In this document: positions 20,060 through 29,371 of the stretch, one piece after another
Numbering within the stretch: the stretch's first letter is position 1
Layout of the letters: each line of letters opens with the position of its first letter
NCBI GenBank assembly: GCA_938041955.1
Contig: CALISD010000001.1
Location: 58,065-122,064, forward strand
Direction of reading: 5' to 3'
DNA from: an uncultured Granulosicoccaceae bacterium
Lineage (GTDB): Bacteria; Pseudomonadota; Gammaproteobacteria; Granulosicoccales; Granulosicoccaceae
Length of the DNA: 64,000 bases
Notes under the pieces: model-generated
What the model was told of the DNA's origin: nothing
Databases searched by the model: none
What the model saw: only the letters and a program-made list of their open reading frames with translations
Translations under genes and position numbers: made by a program

Positions 20060-21259
20060 ATGCCAAAACAAAATAGACCGCTTGATGGTGTAAAAGTGCT
20101 TGAGCTTGGGCAGTTAATCGCCGGACCTCAGGCGGGTTGTGTATTGGCATACTTTGGTGCCGAGGTCATCAAGGTTGAGCCACCCGGGCATGGAGATGCT
20201 ATTCGCTCTTGGCGCAAGCTTGATTCAACCGGGACTTCTTACTGGTGGCAAAGTATCGCGCGCAATAAAAAATCAATCACCATTAACCTTAAAACTGAAA
20301 AGGGTCGGGCACTGGTGAGGCAATTGATCGGTGAGGTTGATGTGGTGCTGGAAAACTTCCGACCGGGCACGCTTGAAAAGTGGGGTATGGACCCGGCGCT
20401 TTTTAAGCAGTCACATCCGGAGTTGATATTCGCCAGAGTAAGTGGCTACGGTCAGACAGGGCCGCGCGCTTCACAGCCGGGTTATGCTTCTGCCTGTGAG
20501 GCTTATGGCGGATTTCGATATCTCAACGGGTTTGCAGACAGACCGCCAGTGCGCCCCAACTTAAGTCTTGGTGACACTTTGGCCTCCATGCATGCAGTGA
20601 TCGGTATATTGTTAGCGTTATTCAGCAGGGCAAACACCGGTCGTGGTCAGGTGGTAGATGTATCGATCTTCGAATCGGTGTTCAACATGATGGAGTCTGT
20701 TGTGCCAGAGTATTCCGCAGAACAGGTGATTCGCGAGCCCTCTGGCTCAACCTTAACCGGCATTGTTCCGACCAATACCTATCTATGTAGCGATGGCAAG
20801 TATGTGGTGATCGGTGGCAACGGTGATTCTATATACAAGCGTCTGATGATACGTGCAGGGCGGGAAGATTTAGCCAATGACGTGCGCATGGCAAACAATG
20901 CCGGCAGAGTTCAGCACGAAGAAGAAATTGATCGCGCGATTATCGATTGGACGACACAGCACACAGCGGACGCCATACTGGAATACTTAAAAGAGGCGGA
21001 GGTACCAAGTGGACCGATATATAATGTTGAGGACATGTTTAATGATCCTCACTATCGTGCACGCGGGTTGTTTGAATCTGTTGAATACTCGGAAGGGGAG
21101 TTGGAGATCGCCGCTATTCACCCGCGTTTATCTGACACTCCCGGTCGAACAGATCGTGGAGGGCCGGAACTCGGGGAGCACACAAATGATGTGTTGCGTG
21201 CCTACCTAAGCCTTAACGATGAAGAAATATCACAGCTGCGAACAGAATCGGTACTGTAA
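20060..21259 (+). CDS. CaiB/BaiF-family CoA-transferase (type III)
   Basis: Class III CoA-transferase of 399 residues, moving CoA between acyl-CoA and an acid. Family motifs are VLELGQLIAGPQAGCVLAYFGAEVIKVEPP at the N-terminus, LKTEKGR, ENFRPGTLEKWGMDP, ARVSGYGQTGPRA and SLGDTLASMHAVIGILLALF; the Asp in the last is the expected catalytic residue. Substrate-specific residues cannot be judged. The start is ATG at 20060 with ACGGAG upstream. The divergent acyl-CoA synthetase may feed the same acyl-CoA pathway. The gene is followed by a dispersed intergenic repeat rather than a clear terminator. Confidence 0.92.
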   Translation: MPKQNRPLDGVKVLELGQLIAGPQAGCVLAYFGAEVIKVEPPGHGDAIRSWRKLDSTGTSYWWQSIARNKKSITINLKTEKGRALVRQLIGEVDVVLENFRPGTLEKWGMDPALFKQSHPELIFARVSGYGQTGPRASQPGYASACEAYGGFRYLNGFADRPPVRPNLSLGDTLASMHAVIGILLALFSRANTGRGQVVDVSIFESVFNMMESVVPEYSAEQVIREPSGSTLTGIVPTNTYLCSDGKYVVIGGNGDSIYKRLMIRAGREDLANDVRMANNAGRVQHEEEIDRAIIDWTTQHTADAILEYLKEAEVPSGPIYNVEDMFNDPHYRARGLFESVEYSEGELEIAAIHPRLSDTPGRTDRGGPELGEHTNDVLRAYLSLNDEEISQLRTESVL

Positions 21260-21440
21260 AACTGAACTCTGGAATACAGATGAGCGCAATGGCTTTATTG
21301 ATATTCTCAAGAGAAAAAATTTGCTGTGGAATCAAGGGGCAAGTGAGATGCCCGTTAATCTCGTGAATAATGCGGGTTAGATACTCAGTTTTAAAATCGT
21401 CACTGTTCCGCCAAAAATGAGCTAACTTCAAGCTTTCTAC

Positions 21441-21575
21441 TGATTTTACAGTCTTTTGTAGCTTTTCAGGCTGGGCCTGCCGTATTCAAGGGGTAGGAGT
21501 TCGCGCGCAACATACAAGTGTATGAGCCCGAACGACAACGCCCTTTGATACGACAGGTGTGCCCTGAATAGTTAC
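21441..21575 (+). repeat. Dispersed ~140-bp intergenic repeat, copy A
   Basis: This segment matches the reverse complement of 35428-35570. Near-identical blocks include TTTTACAGTCTTTTGTAG, CTTTTCAGG, TGGGCCTG, TAGGAGTTCGCG, GCAACAT, CGAACGAC, ACGACAG and GCCCTGAAT. They are separated by variable stretches and a few indels. The first 38 bases differ at only about two positions. It fills the end of the 315-base gap between the CaiB/BaiF gene and the tamB stop codon; the rest of that gap (21260-21440) shows no feature. Indels between copies are not multiples of three, so it is unlikely to code for protein. It carries no visible transposase or terminal inverted repeats. Confidence 0.85.
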
Positions 21576-24500
21576 TAAAAATCGAAGGCGTAAAAAAGAT
21601 CTACTGCGGACTCAATGCCTTGTGTGGTTTCAAGGTAAAAGCGATCAGCAAGGTCATACCGCAGGTATAAGCTGTTGTTGTTTTTAAATACACCTACGCC
21701 GTAGCGCAACAGCAAGCGATCGTTTAATTTTCCACTGACAAGAATTTGTGTGTCGTCACCCGTACCCCATGCACTGAGCGAGAAATCATCGATACCAAGG
21801 CTTCTGGCGAGTTTGGAAGATACCCGTTGACCGGTATCGACACCAAGCATTAACGCCGCTTTTCTTAGTAGTCCTGAATCAGCTTCTCCAAAGTCGAGTT
21901 TTCTACCAAGAACGATATAGGGAAGGATATCTTCTTCTGGAATGGACGGCTCGGAAAACAAATTGGTGATTGGGCTTTGTACCGTTCCACTAATGCGAAC
22001 TCCTGCTAGCAGACCCTTTATTTGCCGCACAGCTTCCACTGAAATAGCGGTCTGCTCTATAGGGCCTGTGAAAGTGATCTTGCCATCTCTAATTTTGAGT
22101 TTTTGGCCGTAGGCCCGGTAGTTGCCATCAGACACTGCGATTGCACCTGACAGTGCTGGTGGTTTCTCGGCCGCGAGGGTAAATTGAAAATCACCTGAGA
22201 GGTCGGCGTTAAGACCAAATGCATCCACTGATACGTCACGTCCCAGAGATACGTTAACGCGAGTGTTAATGCCGGTGGAGCCGACAGCGGCTGGTGAGTT
22301 GTTCTTGTTTACATCATCGGTGATGATGACATCCTTTGACAGGGCAACGCCATCATTGGTAAATTTTTGAATAGTAATTTGAGCGCTGGGTACTTCAACT
22401 GTTCCTGCAATGTCTATGTTGTTTGGTCGTATTTTGAAATTCAAGTTTGGAGATAAGACCGCATTTTTTGCGTATTCATGTTCGATCTTTATGCCTTTTG
22501 CTAAAAGGTTTAAATCTGATGAAAAACCATCGGGTGTAATCATTCCTGTGCCATTGAGGGTGACATCAGTATCGTTGGCTAGCGCTGTTCCTTCAATGAT
22601 GGCATCATTTCCACTAATATTGACCCCTATGTTAATATTATTAATATCGATAGGCAGAAGTGCCGATTGAATTTCTCCGTTTTTCAATCGTATTTCACCA
22701 TTGATTATCGGGTTGAACAGAGATCCGGATACCACTGCATTACCATTAAGTTCTCCGTTCAATAGATTGATATCAGGTAGAAAATTTCTTATCCAGCTGA
22801 GTTGCCCCTCGTCAAGACTGACAATACCTTTTATGGGTAAAGTATTTCGAGCAGTGTTGATGTCTATGTCCGCTGAAAGTGTTGAGAATTTATCTGATTC
22901 AATTGATAGCTTTGAGTTGATCTTATACCCGTCGGTAGTGACCTTGAGTTCCGCGACCGGGAATTCCAACTTTAGTTTGTTGTTGTTTATTGTTTTGTTA
23001 ATTTGCGCCGTAGCGTCTTCCAGGTGTGAGTCAACAGTCACTGTGGTTTTTTGATTCGGTCCCCAGATCAAATTTCCGCTTGATTGTAAGTTGCCGATGA
23101 GTTCTATGTCTTCCGGCAGGAACTCCTGGATCGACTCCAGCGGCAAGCGATTTAATGCAAATTTTACGACACCGGTTTTACCTATAAGTGCCGATTCCTC
23201 TACGCACACTGATGCGAAGTCATACAACCAGCAATGTGGTTCAACCGCGAGTGTCTGGTTGTCGTATATCCATGCAGCAGTAAACGGGTTTACCAGTGAA
23301 AAGAGGCGACCGGCCATGGTGCTCCGGACCGAATTAATAGTCCCGTTCCAATTGTGATGCTCGTCTTTTGATCCAACTATTTCAAGAACGACAGAGTCAA
23401 TAGGGTCACTGCTTAGCTTGAGTCTTAGTAAGTGATCGTCTAAAGAGCCGTTGAATGACAGGTTCGGGTTTTGTATTAATCGATCATTGACTTCAATGGA
23501 TTGCGCTTGAAAATGCAAGTCGCTTTGATCATGGCCAAGTTCGCGTACGACTCCATTCACGCGGGCATTTTGTAAATCTATATTTTTATATTTAAAATTT
23601 GCAGTAGTGACACTGCCCTCGATGGTCGGGTTTTTAAATTCATCCGTTATTGTTAAATCTCCGTTCAGATCTCCAATTGCGCCCGGCAAAAAACTTTCTG
23701 CTGACAGCAAAGAAAATATAAGTTTTACTGAGTCTCCTACCACTCCATTCGCGCTTAGATTGTTGTCTGCGTTATTTAACTGAAGGTTGTCAATTCGCCA
23801 CTTTTTTGTGTTGTCTTTGCTGATGTGACCTGTTGCTGTTAATGGATGGCCATTGATTTGTCCGGTCGCATTGATATCGTCGATTCGGACTTCATCGCCT
23901 TCCTCTGTAATGCTCCCTGCAAGCTGGCTGGTAGCGTCGACATATCCATTGAGGTACGGCCACCTCTTTCCGGGCTTTAGATCTTTGGCGGCTATGCTTG
24001 CCTTCCATTGGATGTCTTTATTCCAGGTAATCAGCCCATTGCTTAGTATGCGCCCGTCAAGTGTATTGATCGACAATGGTTCAAACCGCAGTGCTTTGGC
24101 GGAAACGCTGCCGGTCAGGTCTGCTGTTCCCGGCGGCAGATTCGGGCCGGACAGCGTAGTGCTGCCACGGGTTGTGTAGTCCGGCCAGCGGCCACCTATA
24201 TCTACTTTGCCAGCGGTGGCGATTAAGGTCGGTGTGGCGTGTTTGAGTGGAAGTGCAATACTATCCCAGGTGAGTGTCATGTCTGCCGGAATGCGTCTGT
24301 CTAATAGTGACAAGGCGCCTGCGAGCTGCGCCTCAAATGGCTTATTGAACTTTGCATCAAGTTCCAGCGATTTTAAATCGCCACGCGCAGACCAATCCGC
24401 TTGCAACACGCCGCTCCCTAATGCACGATTTGCAGTGCCTTGCATATTAATCGGATATTGGTTCTGCATCCTCAAGGTACCGTTGCCCTGAAGGTTCAGC

Positions 24501-25033
24501 TTATTCCATGTTGTGTTGAATCGGGTGAGAGTAATATCACTCTCACTGATAGAGCCTGAAAATTCCGCATTGAGGAATTTGATGGCCGGACGTGACGGAT
24601 GGCTGATAATGAGCTCTTTTACCGTGATGCTCTTTGCCCTGATGGATAACAACAGACTTAAGTCTTTCAGCGTGATTTCATCTGTTTCTACCTTCGTTAG
24701 CGGTAGGCTAACAGTGAGCTGTTCAATGATTCCGCTGTCTATGCACAGCGCTTTGCTTTGCCAGCAAGATGGGTTAGAGGTGATGTGTAAGTTATTGCCA
24801 GAGATAGCAGTGCCATTTTTCAGTTGCCACCGAGCGTCTTTAAGTACGACACCGTCAAGTAAATTACCGGATTCGTATTGATAACTGACGTTTTGCAATC
24901 GATTTTGAGTAACGGATAAAATTCGCTTTGTGCCGCCTGGCGTAGTGAAGCTCCACCAAATGAAACACAAGAGAATCACTACCAATAGCAGTATGACTTC
25001 AAAAGAGTACTTTATTCCGCGAGCCAGTTTCAT
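21575..25033 (-). CDS. tamB: Translocation and assembly module subunit TamB
   Basis: Very large envelope protein of 1152 residues, anchored in the inner membrane by one helix at about residues 10-32 and spanning the periplasm as a beta-rich groove. It works with TamA in outer-membrane protein assembly and is also linked to phospholipid transport. The sequence has the repeating beta-strand texture of AsmA/TamB proteins and ends in the conserved DUF490 domain (EPSIPEEDILPYIVLGR near residue 1030; LLRYGVGVF and LRYDLADRFYLETTQG near the end). The C-terminal Phe (FYAFDF) fits an outer-membrane-protein-like signal. The start overlaps the tamA stop by four bases (ATGA). Confidence 0.95.
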   Translation of the reverse strand: MKLARGIKYSFEVILLLVVILLCFIWWSFTTPGGTKRILSVTQNRLQNVSYQYESGNLLDGVVLKDARWQLKNGTAISGNNLHITSNPSCWQSKALCIDSGIIEQLTVSLPLTKVETDEITLKDLSLLLSIRAKSITVKELIISHPSRPAIKFLNAEFSGSISESDITLTRFNTTWNKLNLQGNGTLRMQNQYPINMQGTANRALGSGVLQADWSARGDLKSLELDAKFNKPFEAQLAGALSLLDRRIPADMTLTWDSIALPLKHATPTLIATAGKVDIGGRWPDYTTRGSTTLSGPNLPPGTADLTGSVSAKALRFEPLSINTLDGRILSNGLITWNKDIQWKASIAAKDLKPGKRWPYLNGYVDATSQLAGSITEEGDEVRIDDINATGQINGHPLTATGHISKDNTKKWRIDNLQLNNADNNLSANGVVGDSVKLIFSLLSAESFLPGAIGDLNGDLTITDEFKNPTIEGSVTTANFKYKNIDLQNARVNGVVRELGHDQSDLHFQAQSIEVNDRLIQNPNLSFNGSLDDHLLRLKLSSDPIDSVVLEIVGSKDEHHNWNGTINSVRSTMAGRLFSLVNPFTAAWIYDNQTLAVEPHCWLYDFASVCVEESALIGKTGVVKFALNRLPLESIQEFLPEDIELIGNLQSSGNLIWGPNQKTTVTVDSHLEDATAQINKTINNNKLKLEFPVAELKVTTDGYKINSKLSIESDKFSTLSADIDINTARNTLPIKGIVSLDEGQLSWIRNFLPDINLLNGELNGNAVVSGSLFNPIINGEIRLKNGEIQSALLPIDINNINIGVNISGNDAIIEGTALANDTDVTLNGTGMITPDGFSSDLNLLAKGIKIEHEYAKNAVLSPNLNFKIRPNNIDIAGTVEVPSAQITIQKFTNDGVALSKDVIITDDVNKNNSPAAVGSTGINTRVNVSLGRDVSVDAFGLNADLSGDFQFTLAAEKPPALSGAIAVSDGNYRAYGQKLKIRDGKITFTGPIEQTAISVEAVRQIKGLLAGVRISGTVQSPITNLFSEPSIPEEDILPYIVLGRKLDFGEADSGLLRKAALMLGVDTGQRVSSKLARSLGIDDFSLSAWGTGDDTQILVSGKLNDRLLLRYGVGVFKNNNSLYLRYDLADRFYLETTQGIESAVDLFYAFDF

Positions 25034-26823
25034 AGCTCCGGTCCGATGGTAAAATGCACACGGTAGGGTGAGTCACTGTCATCAATACCATGGGCAAGAT
25101 CGATGCGTAATGGGCCGACAGGGGAGCGCCATCGAAAGCCAAAACCCACTCCAATTCGGGTCGGATCGGCGCTGTCATTGAATGCACGACCGGCATCAAC
25201 AAATGCCGCGATAGCGAATTTTTCTGTGAAGTAGCGGTTGTATTCAACCGAGCCTGTCGTTAAAAATTGTCCGCCGGTGGCTTCATCATCATCGTTTTTC
25301 GGCGAGATTTGCTGGTAGCTATAGCCGCGCACGCTGCTGTCACCACCGGCAAAAAAGCGATGCGTGGTGGGCACACGGGTAAACGAATCAGTGTTCAAAG
25401 CGCCAAGTTCAGCGCGGGTAATAAGATAGTGTTTTCTATCCCATGAGGTAAGAAACTTTGCCGCGGCGTTAATGCGAGACATATTGATATCTGAAAAAAA
25501 ATCACGTCGGGCGGCCATTACTTGAAAAGAAAGGAATTGGCCTTTGTCAGGGTGGATACCGCCGCTGGATTTAACTCTGGAAAACCCAATACCGGGCAAC
25601 AATAAGTTAATTTTGTCTTTAGTGTCGCCGACATCAAATCTTTCATTCTCAATTCGTAGAAAAACCTCCCGGCGCCAATTATTTTTTGTTATTCGATGTT
25701 CTGAAGCTTCCAGAGTTCTTAGCTGTGAGTAGGTGTCGTCGGTTTTTTTGTTAAGTATCCCTATGTCCAGTGAATAGCTGTTGTGGGCGGGTTTGCGGTA
25801 TTGCGGTACTCGATAGCTGAGTGACAATTCTTGTCTCAGCCTGGATACACTGCCATTTGATTCAATCACATGGCCGTGTCGGTTGGTATGTGGGCGCAGC
25901 CAATTAGATTTTAATCGAGGACCGGTATCTGTGGCGAAACCAAGGCCTACACCGACTGAGTTTTCGCTGGCGGGTTCCAGATCAACAATTAACGGTATTT
26001 GATGATTGTTAGCCAGGAGTAGATCCGGTACGACACGCACTTTTTTAAAGTAGCCGCTGTTTTGCAGGTTGACTGTCAGCTCTCGTACATAGCTGGCCCG
26101 ATAAGGTACAGTCGCTTCAAACGTTTGCCATCGTTGCAGGAAATTCTTTGCGTAGAGGTCCTGCTTATATATTACTTGGTTGATGCTGTATCTTTTTCCA
26201 AGAGCAAAATCGATGAACACATCAGCGCTATTGTCTTTTTTAGAAATCAGGACTTGTGAGCGTGTGAGCGTTGCATCGAAATAGCCTAGAAATTGAGCTG
26301 TTTTAATAAGCGTGGCTTTCGCCTGTTCGTAGGTTCCATGGTTGAAGGTTTTACCCTTCTCAAGTCCCAGTGCCCTTACTTCCTTGTTGAATTCGTCAAG
26401 GTTCCCGTGGGGGCTGCTAAGGTTTATCTCAATAGTTCTCAGTCGTACTGGTGTACCTGCGTCAACGTACAGTGCAATGGTGGAGTTTGTTTTATAGCTG
26501 GCGTGCTTAGCTGATATTTGGCTTTGGTAATACCCGATTGCCTGCAGGCTTTTGGCTGTGATTTTTTGCAGTTTCTCTGTATACGACGGTATATCGTCCA
26601 GTGGCATGGCTGGTATTTCGTCGACGTAAGCCAATACCTGTTGTTCGAGCGCCTTTGTCAGGCCCTGAATTTCCAGTCGAACCGTTTGGCTGTTCTGTGA
26701 AAGGCCTGGTGTCGGGGATACGAAAAATATCAGCAAAAAAATAGCGAGCAGACTGCAACTGCCTATTAACTTTGCTCTTTTTCGAACTGATACTTGATTA
26801 CTGGCGTGCAATTTGTGTCGCAT
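25030..26823 (-). CDS. tamA: Translocation and assembly module subunit TamA (Omp85 family)
   Basis: Outer-membrane beta-barrel of the Omp85 family, 597 residues. Residues 1-42 are a signal peptide (hydrophobic core LLAIFLLIFFVS). Three POTRA domains follow to about residue 260. The C-terminal barrel has the diagnostic FFAGGDSSVRGYSYQQISP (the VRGY/F loop, about residue 495) and a final strand GFRWRSPVGPLRIDLAHGI. The last residues (VHFTIGPEL) end in Leu rather than the usual aromatic residue. It is coupled to tamB by an ATGA overlap. It differs from BamA by length and by its tamB partner. Confidence 0.95.
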   Translation of the reverse strand: MRHKLHASNQVSVRKRAKLIGSCSLLAIFLLIFFVSPTPGLSQNSQTVRLEIQGLTKALEQQVLAYVDEIPAMPLDDIPSYTEKLQKITAKSLQAIGYYQSQISAKHASYKTNSTIALYVDAGTPVRLRTIEINLSSPHGNLDEFNKEVRALGLEKGKTFNHGTYEQAKATLIKTAQFLGYFDATLTRSQVLISKKDNSADVFIDFALGKRYSINQVIYKQDLYAKNFLQRWQTFEATVPYRASYVRELTVNLQNSGYFKKVRVVPDLLLANNHQIPLIVDLEPASENSVGVGLGFATDTGPRLKSNWLRPHTNRHGHVIESNGSVSRLRQELSLSYRVPQYRKPAHNSYSLDIGILNKKTDDTYSQLRTLEASEHRITKNNWRREVFLRIENERFDVGDTKDKINLLLPGIGFSRVKSSGGIHPDKGQFLSFQVMAARRDFFSDINMSRINAAAKFLTSWDRKHYLITRAELGALNTDSFTRVPTTHRFFAGGDSSVRGYSYQQISPKNDDDEATGGQFLTTGSVEYNRYFTEKFAIAAFVDAGRAFNDSADPTRIGVGFGFRWRSPVGPLRIDLAHGIDDSDSPYRVHFTIGPEL

Positions 26824-26974
26824 GGTATAGCCTTTCGCGCGCTAGTTATTGCAGCTACTATGCCGAGCCGCGAAATGTCGACTAAATCTGTCAATGTTTT
26901 CGCTGTGTCACTGTTGGTGGGGAACTCCTTTCACCCGTGGTCGTCAAAGCGCTGTTACCACTGGATTTCAAACA

Positions 26975-27517
26975 ATGAATACATCTGTCTCAGGCTTTTC
27001 CTCTGCGCGCGCGCTGTTATTTCGAGCGATTATTTCACTGGCGCTGGTACTGGGGGTGGGAACCGCCAATGCGGGGATGGAAGTGCAGTCGGTCAAAGAT
27101 GGTGAGGTGGTTGACCTGGACACCATGATTGGTCAGGGAAAGTGGACACTGGTTATGCTTTGGGCGACAAACTGTCACATATGTCACGAGCAAAAACCGA
27201 AAATTTCGGCTTTTCACGATGAACACAAGGACAGCGACGCGCATGTGGTGGGGATAGCCTTAGATGGTATTGAACGCGTTGATGAGGTGAACGCCTACCT
27301 TGACAAGAACAAACCCAGCTTTCCGAATTATGTGGGTAATATTGCCATCATTGCATCACATTATATGGCTTTGACGGAAGAAAGTTTGCGCGGTACCCCA
27401 ACTTACCTGTTGTTTAATCCAGAGGGCGAGTTGCTGGGGAATAACCCGGGTCCGCTCAGTGTTGAAGCGATAGAGAAGTTCATGGCTCGTAAGGGTGAGG
27501 TAAAAGCTACCGGCTAA
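26975..27517 (+). CDS. TlpA-like periplasmic thioredoxin-fold protein
   Basis: Exported thiol-disulfide protein of 180 residues. I place the start at the ATG at 26975, because it gives a proper signal peptide (ALLFRAIISLALVLGVGTANA, cut after ANA); an open frame back to 26849 does not. The thioredoxin domain has WATNCHICHEQKP with a CHIC active site (CxxC), and RGTPTYLLFNPEG with the cis-Pro near residue 140. It resembles TlpA/ResA reductases used in cytochrome c or oxidase assembly. A heme A synthase lies 1.9 kb downstream, but no Ccm genes are here. The specific client is unknown. Confidence 0.85.
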   Translation: MNTSVSGFSSARALLFRAIISLALVLGVGTANAGMEVQSVKDGEVVDLDTMIGQGKWTLVMLWATNCHICHEQKPKISAFHDEHKDSDAHVVGIALDGIERVDEVNAYLDKNKPSFPNYVGNIAIIASHYMALTEESLRGTPTYLLFNPEGELLGNNPGPLSVEAIEKFMARKGEVKATG

Positions 27518-27553
27518 TGCAGGTCAGAGTTACCGTGCAGGTCAGAGTTACCG
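27518..27553. repeat. 18-bp tandem duplication after the thioredoxin-like gene
   Basis: The unit TGCAGGTCAGAGTTACCG occurs twice in perfect tandem (27518-27535 and 27536-27553), starting directly after the stop codon of the preceding gene. It looks like a recent slippage duplication. Confidence 0.9.
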
Positions 27554-27565
27554 TTATGGGCGAAG

Positions 27566-27593
27566 CCGGGTTGTAACAGGACGTTACAACCGG
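27566..27593. terminator. Hairpin between convergent genes
   Basis: GTTGTAAC (27570-27577) pairs perfectly with GTTACAAC (27583-27590), extended by CCG/CGG with one bulged G. The loop is 5 bases (AGGAC). It lies between the convergent genes ending at 27517 and 27602. The T-run after it is weak, so it may act as a bidirectional but Rho-assisted end. Confidence 0.5.
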
Positions 27594-27601
27594 TTTGGAA
27601 G

Positions 27602-29143
27602 TTAGCGTGTAAATCTCGCCAGTGCTGGAAGCAGGCGTCGATTATCATCTGATTTTGGTCGACGTCCCGCAAGGCGATCTTCAAAGTATTGAAGTTTCCA
27701 GCGTGCTGCGCGCGTGTCTTCAGCTTCCTCGCCAAAGATACTGCGATAGATATTTAATGCCAGTCGCTGGTGAGTGATGGCATCTTCCAATGCGTCCCTT
27801 GAACCTTCAGCGATCCAAGCCAGCGCCTCAAGAGTTTGTGCGGTCTCGCCATGGTAGAGGCCTAGAGATTTCGTTTGGATACTTAAAGCACGATTGTACT
27901 GTTGCTCGGCGATACGAGGGTCCCGTTCTAAGAGCGCTGCGAGAAAATAGGTTCTTGCAAGTCGCGGGTCATCACCTTTGAATCCTGCTGCCATTTTACG
28001 TGCGGTACGAATCCATGGGGCAGGGTCGCCATCGTTAGACATCAGGAAAAACTCAGCGTTTTCGACGGCAATACGCCACATCTCATCTTCATCTGAAGCA
28101 ACAATGAACTGCTCTGGTTTGTCGCTTGGCGATGCGTCAATGACCGGCACCTCTGGTGCAGTCTGTGGCAAATTCAAGTTGGATGCTTTTGTTGGTGTTG
28201 TATCTGCCGTTGGTGCAAGTGCCAATGTCTCAGATGCAAGCGTCTCAGGCTGATCTGGCGGTGCGCTGTCGGTTGTTACTGGTAGCGCGGCCGCCGGGCT
28301 TGTTGCCAGTTTTTGTGTCGTTTTCTGGCTGGCGTTGAAATTTGTCAGATTCAATAGCAGCAAAGCACCCACTGCAGCACTGGCCAGCAGGGCAGCATTT
28401 CGGTAGTTTAGATGTTGGCGCATCGGGATTTTGCCACGATTACCAATCCATTCCTCAATCTTTGGTTGAGGCCTTCGGGCAGATTTTGAGGTGACCGCTG
28501 CCTGATAGCTGCGCGCGCCGGTTTGAGTGAAGCAAACCAGTTGAGTATCTGCCTGACGTAATATGGTGCAGTCAAGCAATAGCTCTGAGTATTTTCGATA
28601 AGCCTCACGTTCTGCATCCAGGTGTTGATCCGGATCCATCATCAGTGGGTTTTCATCCGGCATTCGTGCTGACGCAACCTGCAGGTGCTTTTTCCACTGT
28701 GACACCAGCGTACTGGAACCGGTGTTTTCCAGATGAAAATCTGCAGAGTTAAATAATTCACGCATTGGCTCAAGTTGCAGAGCACCTGGCTGGCAAGTGG
28801 TGATAATTCTTCTGCCGCGTGTGTAGTAGTGCGTGAAGTACACCCAATTTTGACTGTGGTATAGATCGGTGAGTACTGCGTAGGCGTTTTGATCTACACT
28901 CAAATAAGCCAGCATTCGGGCTGGTTTGTCGGGGGCCTTACCAATGCATTGGTAGATCTCTATTTCGTGTGAGTAGATGAAGCCTAAATCCAACAGTTGA
29001 TCTGCATAGATCTGCATGACCGGGGTTAAGTCTGTCGGTTGTGCGGTGTCCGCTCGCAAGCGGAAATCCGGTGTAGAGAACCGTAGATCAAGCAGTTGCT
29101 GGATTTCGTATTGGCTGTCTGTGTGTGGTTCGTTTTTTCTCAT
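27602..29143 (-). CDS. Unrecognised single-pass membrane protein with C-terminal TPR-like region
   Basis: I do not recognise this 513-residue protein. Residues 1-240 look like a cytoplasmic domain with no familiar motif (YHSQNWVYFTHYYTRGRRIITTCQPG near residue 100). One membrane helix spans about residues 248-268. A Pro/Thr/Ser/Ala-rich linker runs to about 350. A helical TPR-like region follows (about 365-480; TYFLAALLERDPRIAEQQYNRALSI and AITHQRLALNIYRSIFGEE), resembling kinesin-light-chain-type repeats. The tail is basic (RRPKSDDNRRLL). It is convergent with the TlpA-like gene and divergent from the heme A synthase. A role in membrane complex assembly is only a guess. Confidence 0.7.
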   Translation of the reverse strand: MRKNEPHTDSQYEIQQLLDLRFSTPDFRLRADTAQPTDLTPVMQIYADQLLDLGFIYSHEIEIYQCIGKAPDKPARMLAYLSVDQNAYAVLTDLYHSQNWVYFTHYYTRGRRIITTCQPGALQLEPMRELFNSADFHLENTGSSTLVSQWKKHLQVASARMPDENPLMMDPDQHLDAEREAYRKYSELLLDCTILRQADTQLVCFTQTGARSYQAAVTSKSARRPQPKIEEWIGNRGKIPMRQHLNYRNAALLASAAVGALLLLNLTNFNASQKTTQKLATSPAAALPVTTDSAPPDQPETLASETLALAPTADTTPTKASNLNLPQTAPEVPVIDASPSDKPEQFIVASDEDEMWRIAVENAEFFLMSNDGDPAPWIRTARKMAAGFKGDDPRLARTYFLAALLERDPRIAEQQYNRALSIQTKSLGLYHGETAQTLEALAWIAEGSRDALEDAITHQRLALNIYRSIFGEEAEDTRAARWKLQYFEDRLAGRRPKSDDNRRLLPALARFTR

Positions 29144-29371
29144 TTTTATTTTTCGAACTATTCAGCGTCAAACTCGGCCAAGAAGAATGCGCGAGGGTTT
29201 ATACTACCAATACGCCGGTTGAACAGCGGCATATGCTAACCATAACTATAGTGCATATTTTCTGGCAGCCGGGTTAATTAGTGAAGAATCTGGTGAAAAA
29301 TTCACCATTGGCCCCGTCTGCAACCGGGGCTGGTCAAGACGGTAATGTAAACATTATGGTGATCCCCCTAT

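Noticed and set aside
26849..26974. Extended start of the TlpA-like protein
   Set aside because: The added 42 residues are Cys- and Arg-rich and would block the signal peptide that begins at 26975.
27511..27560. Possible CRISPR or attachment site from the 18-bp repeats
   Set aside because: Only two directly abutting copies, no spacer and no cas or integrase gene nearby.
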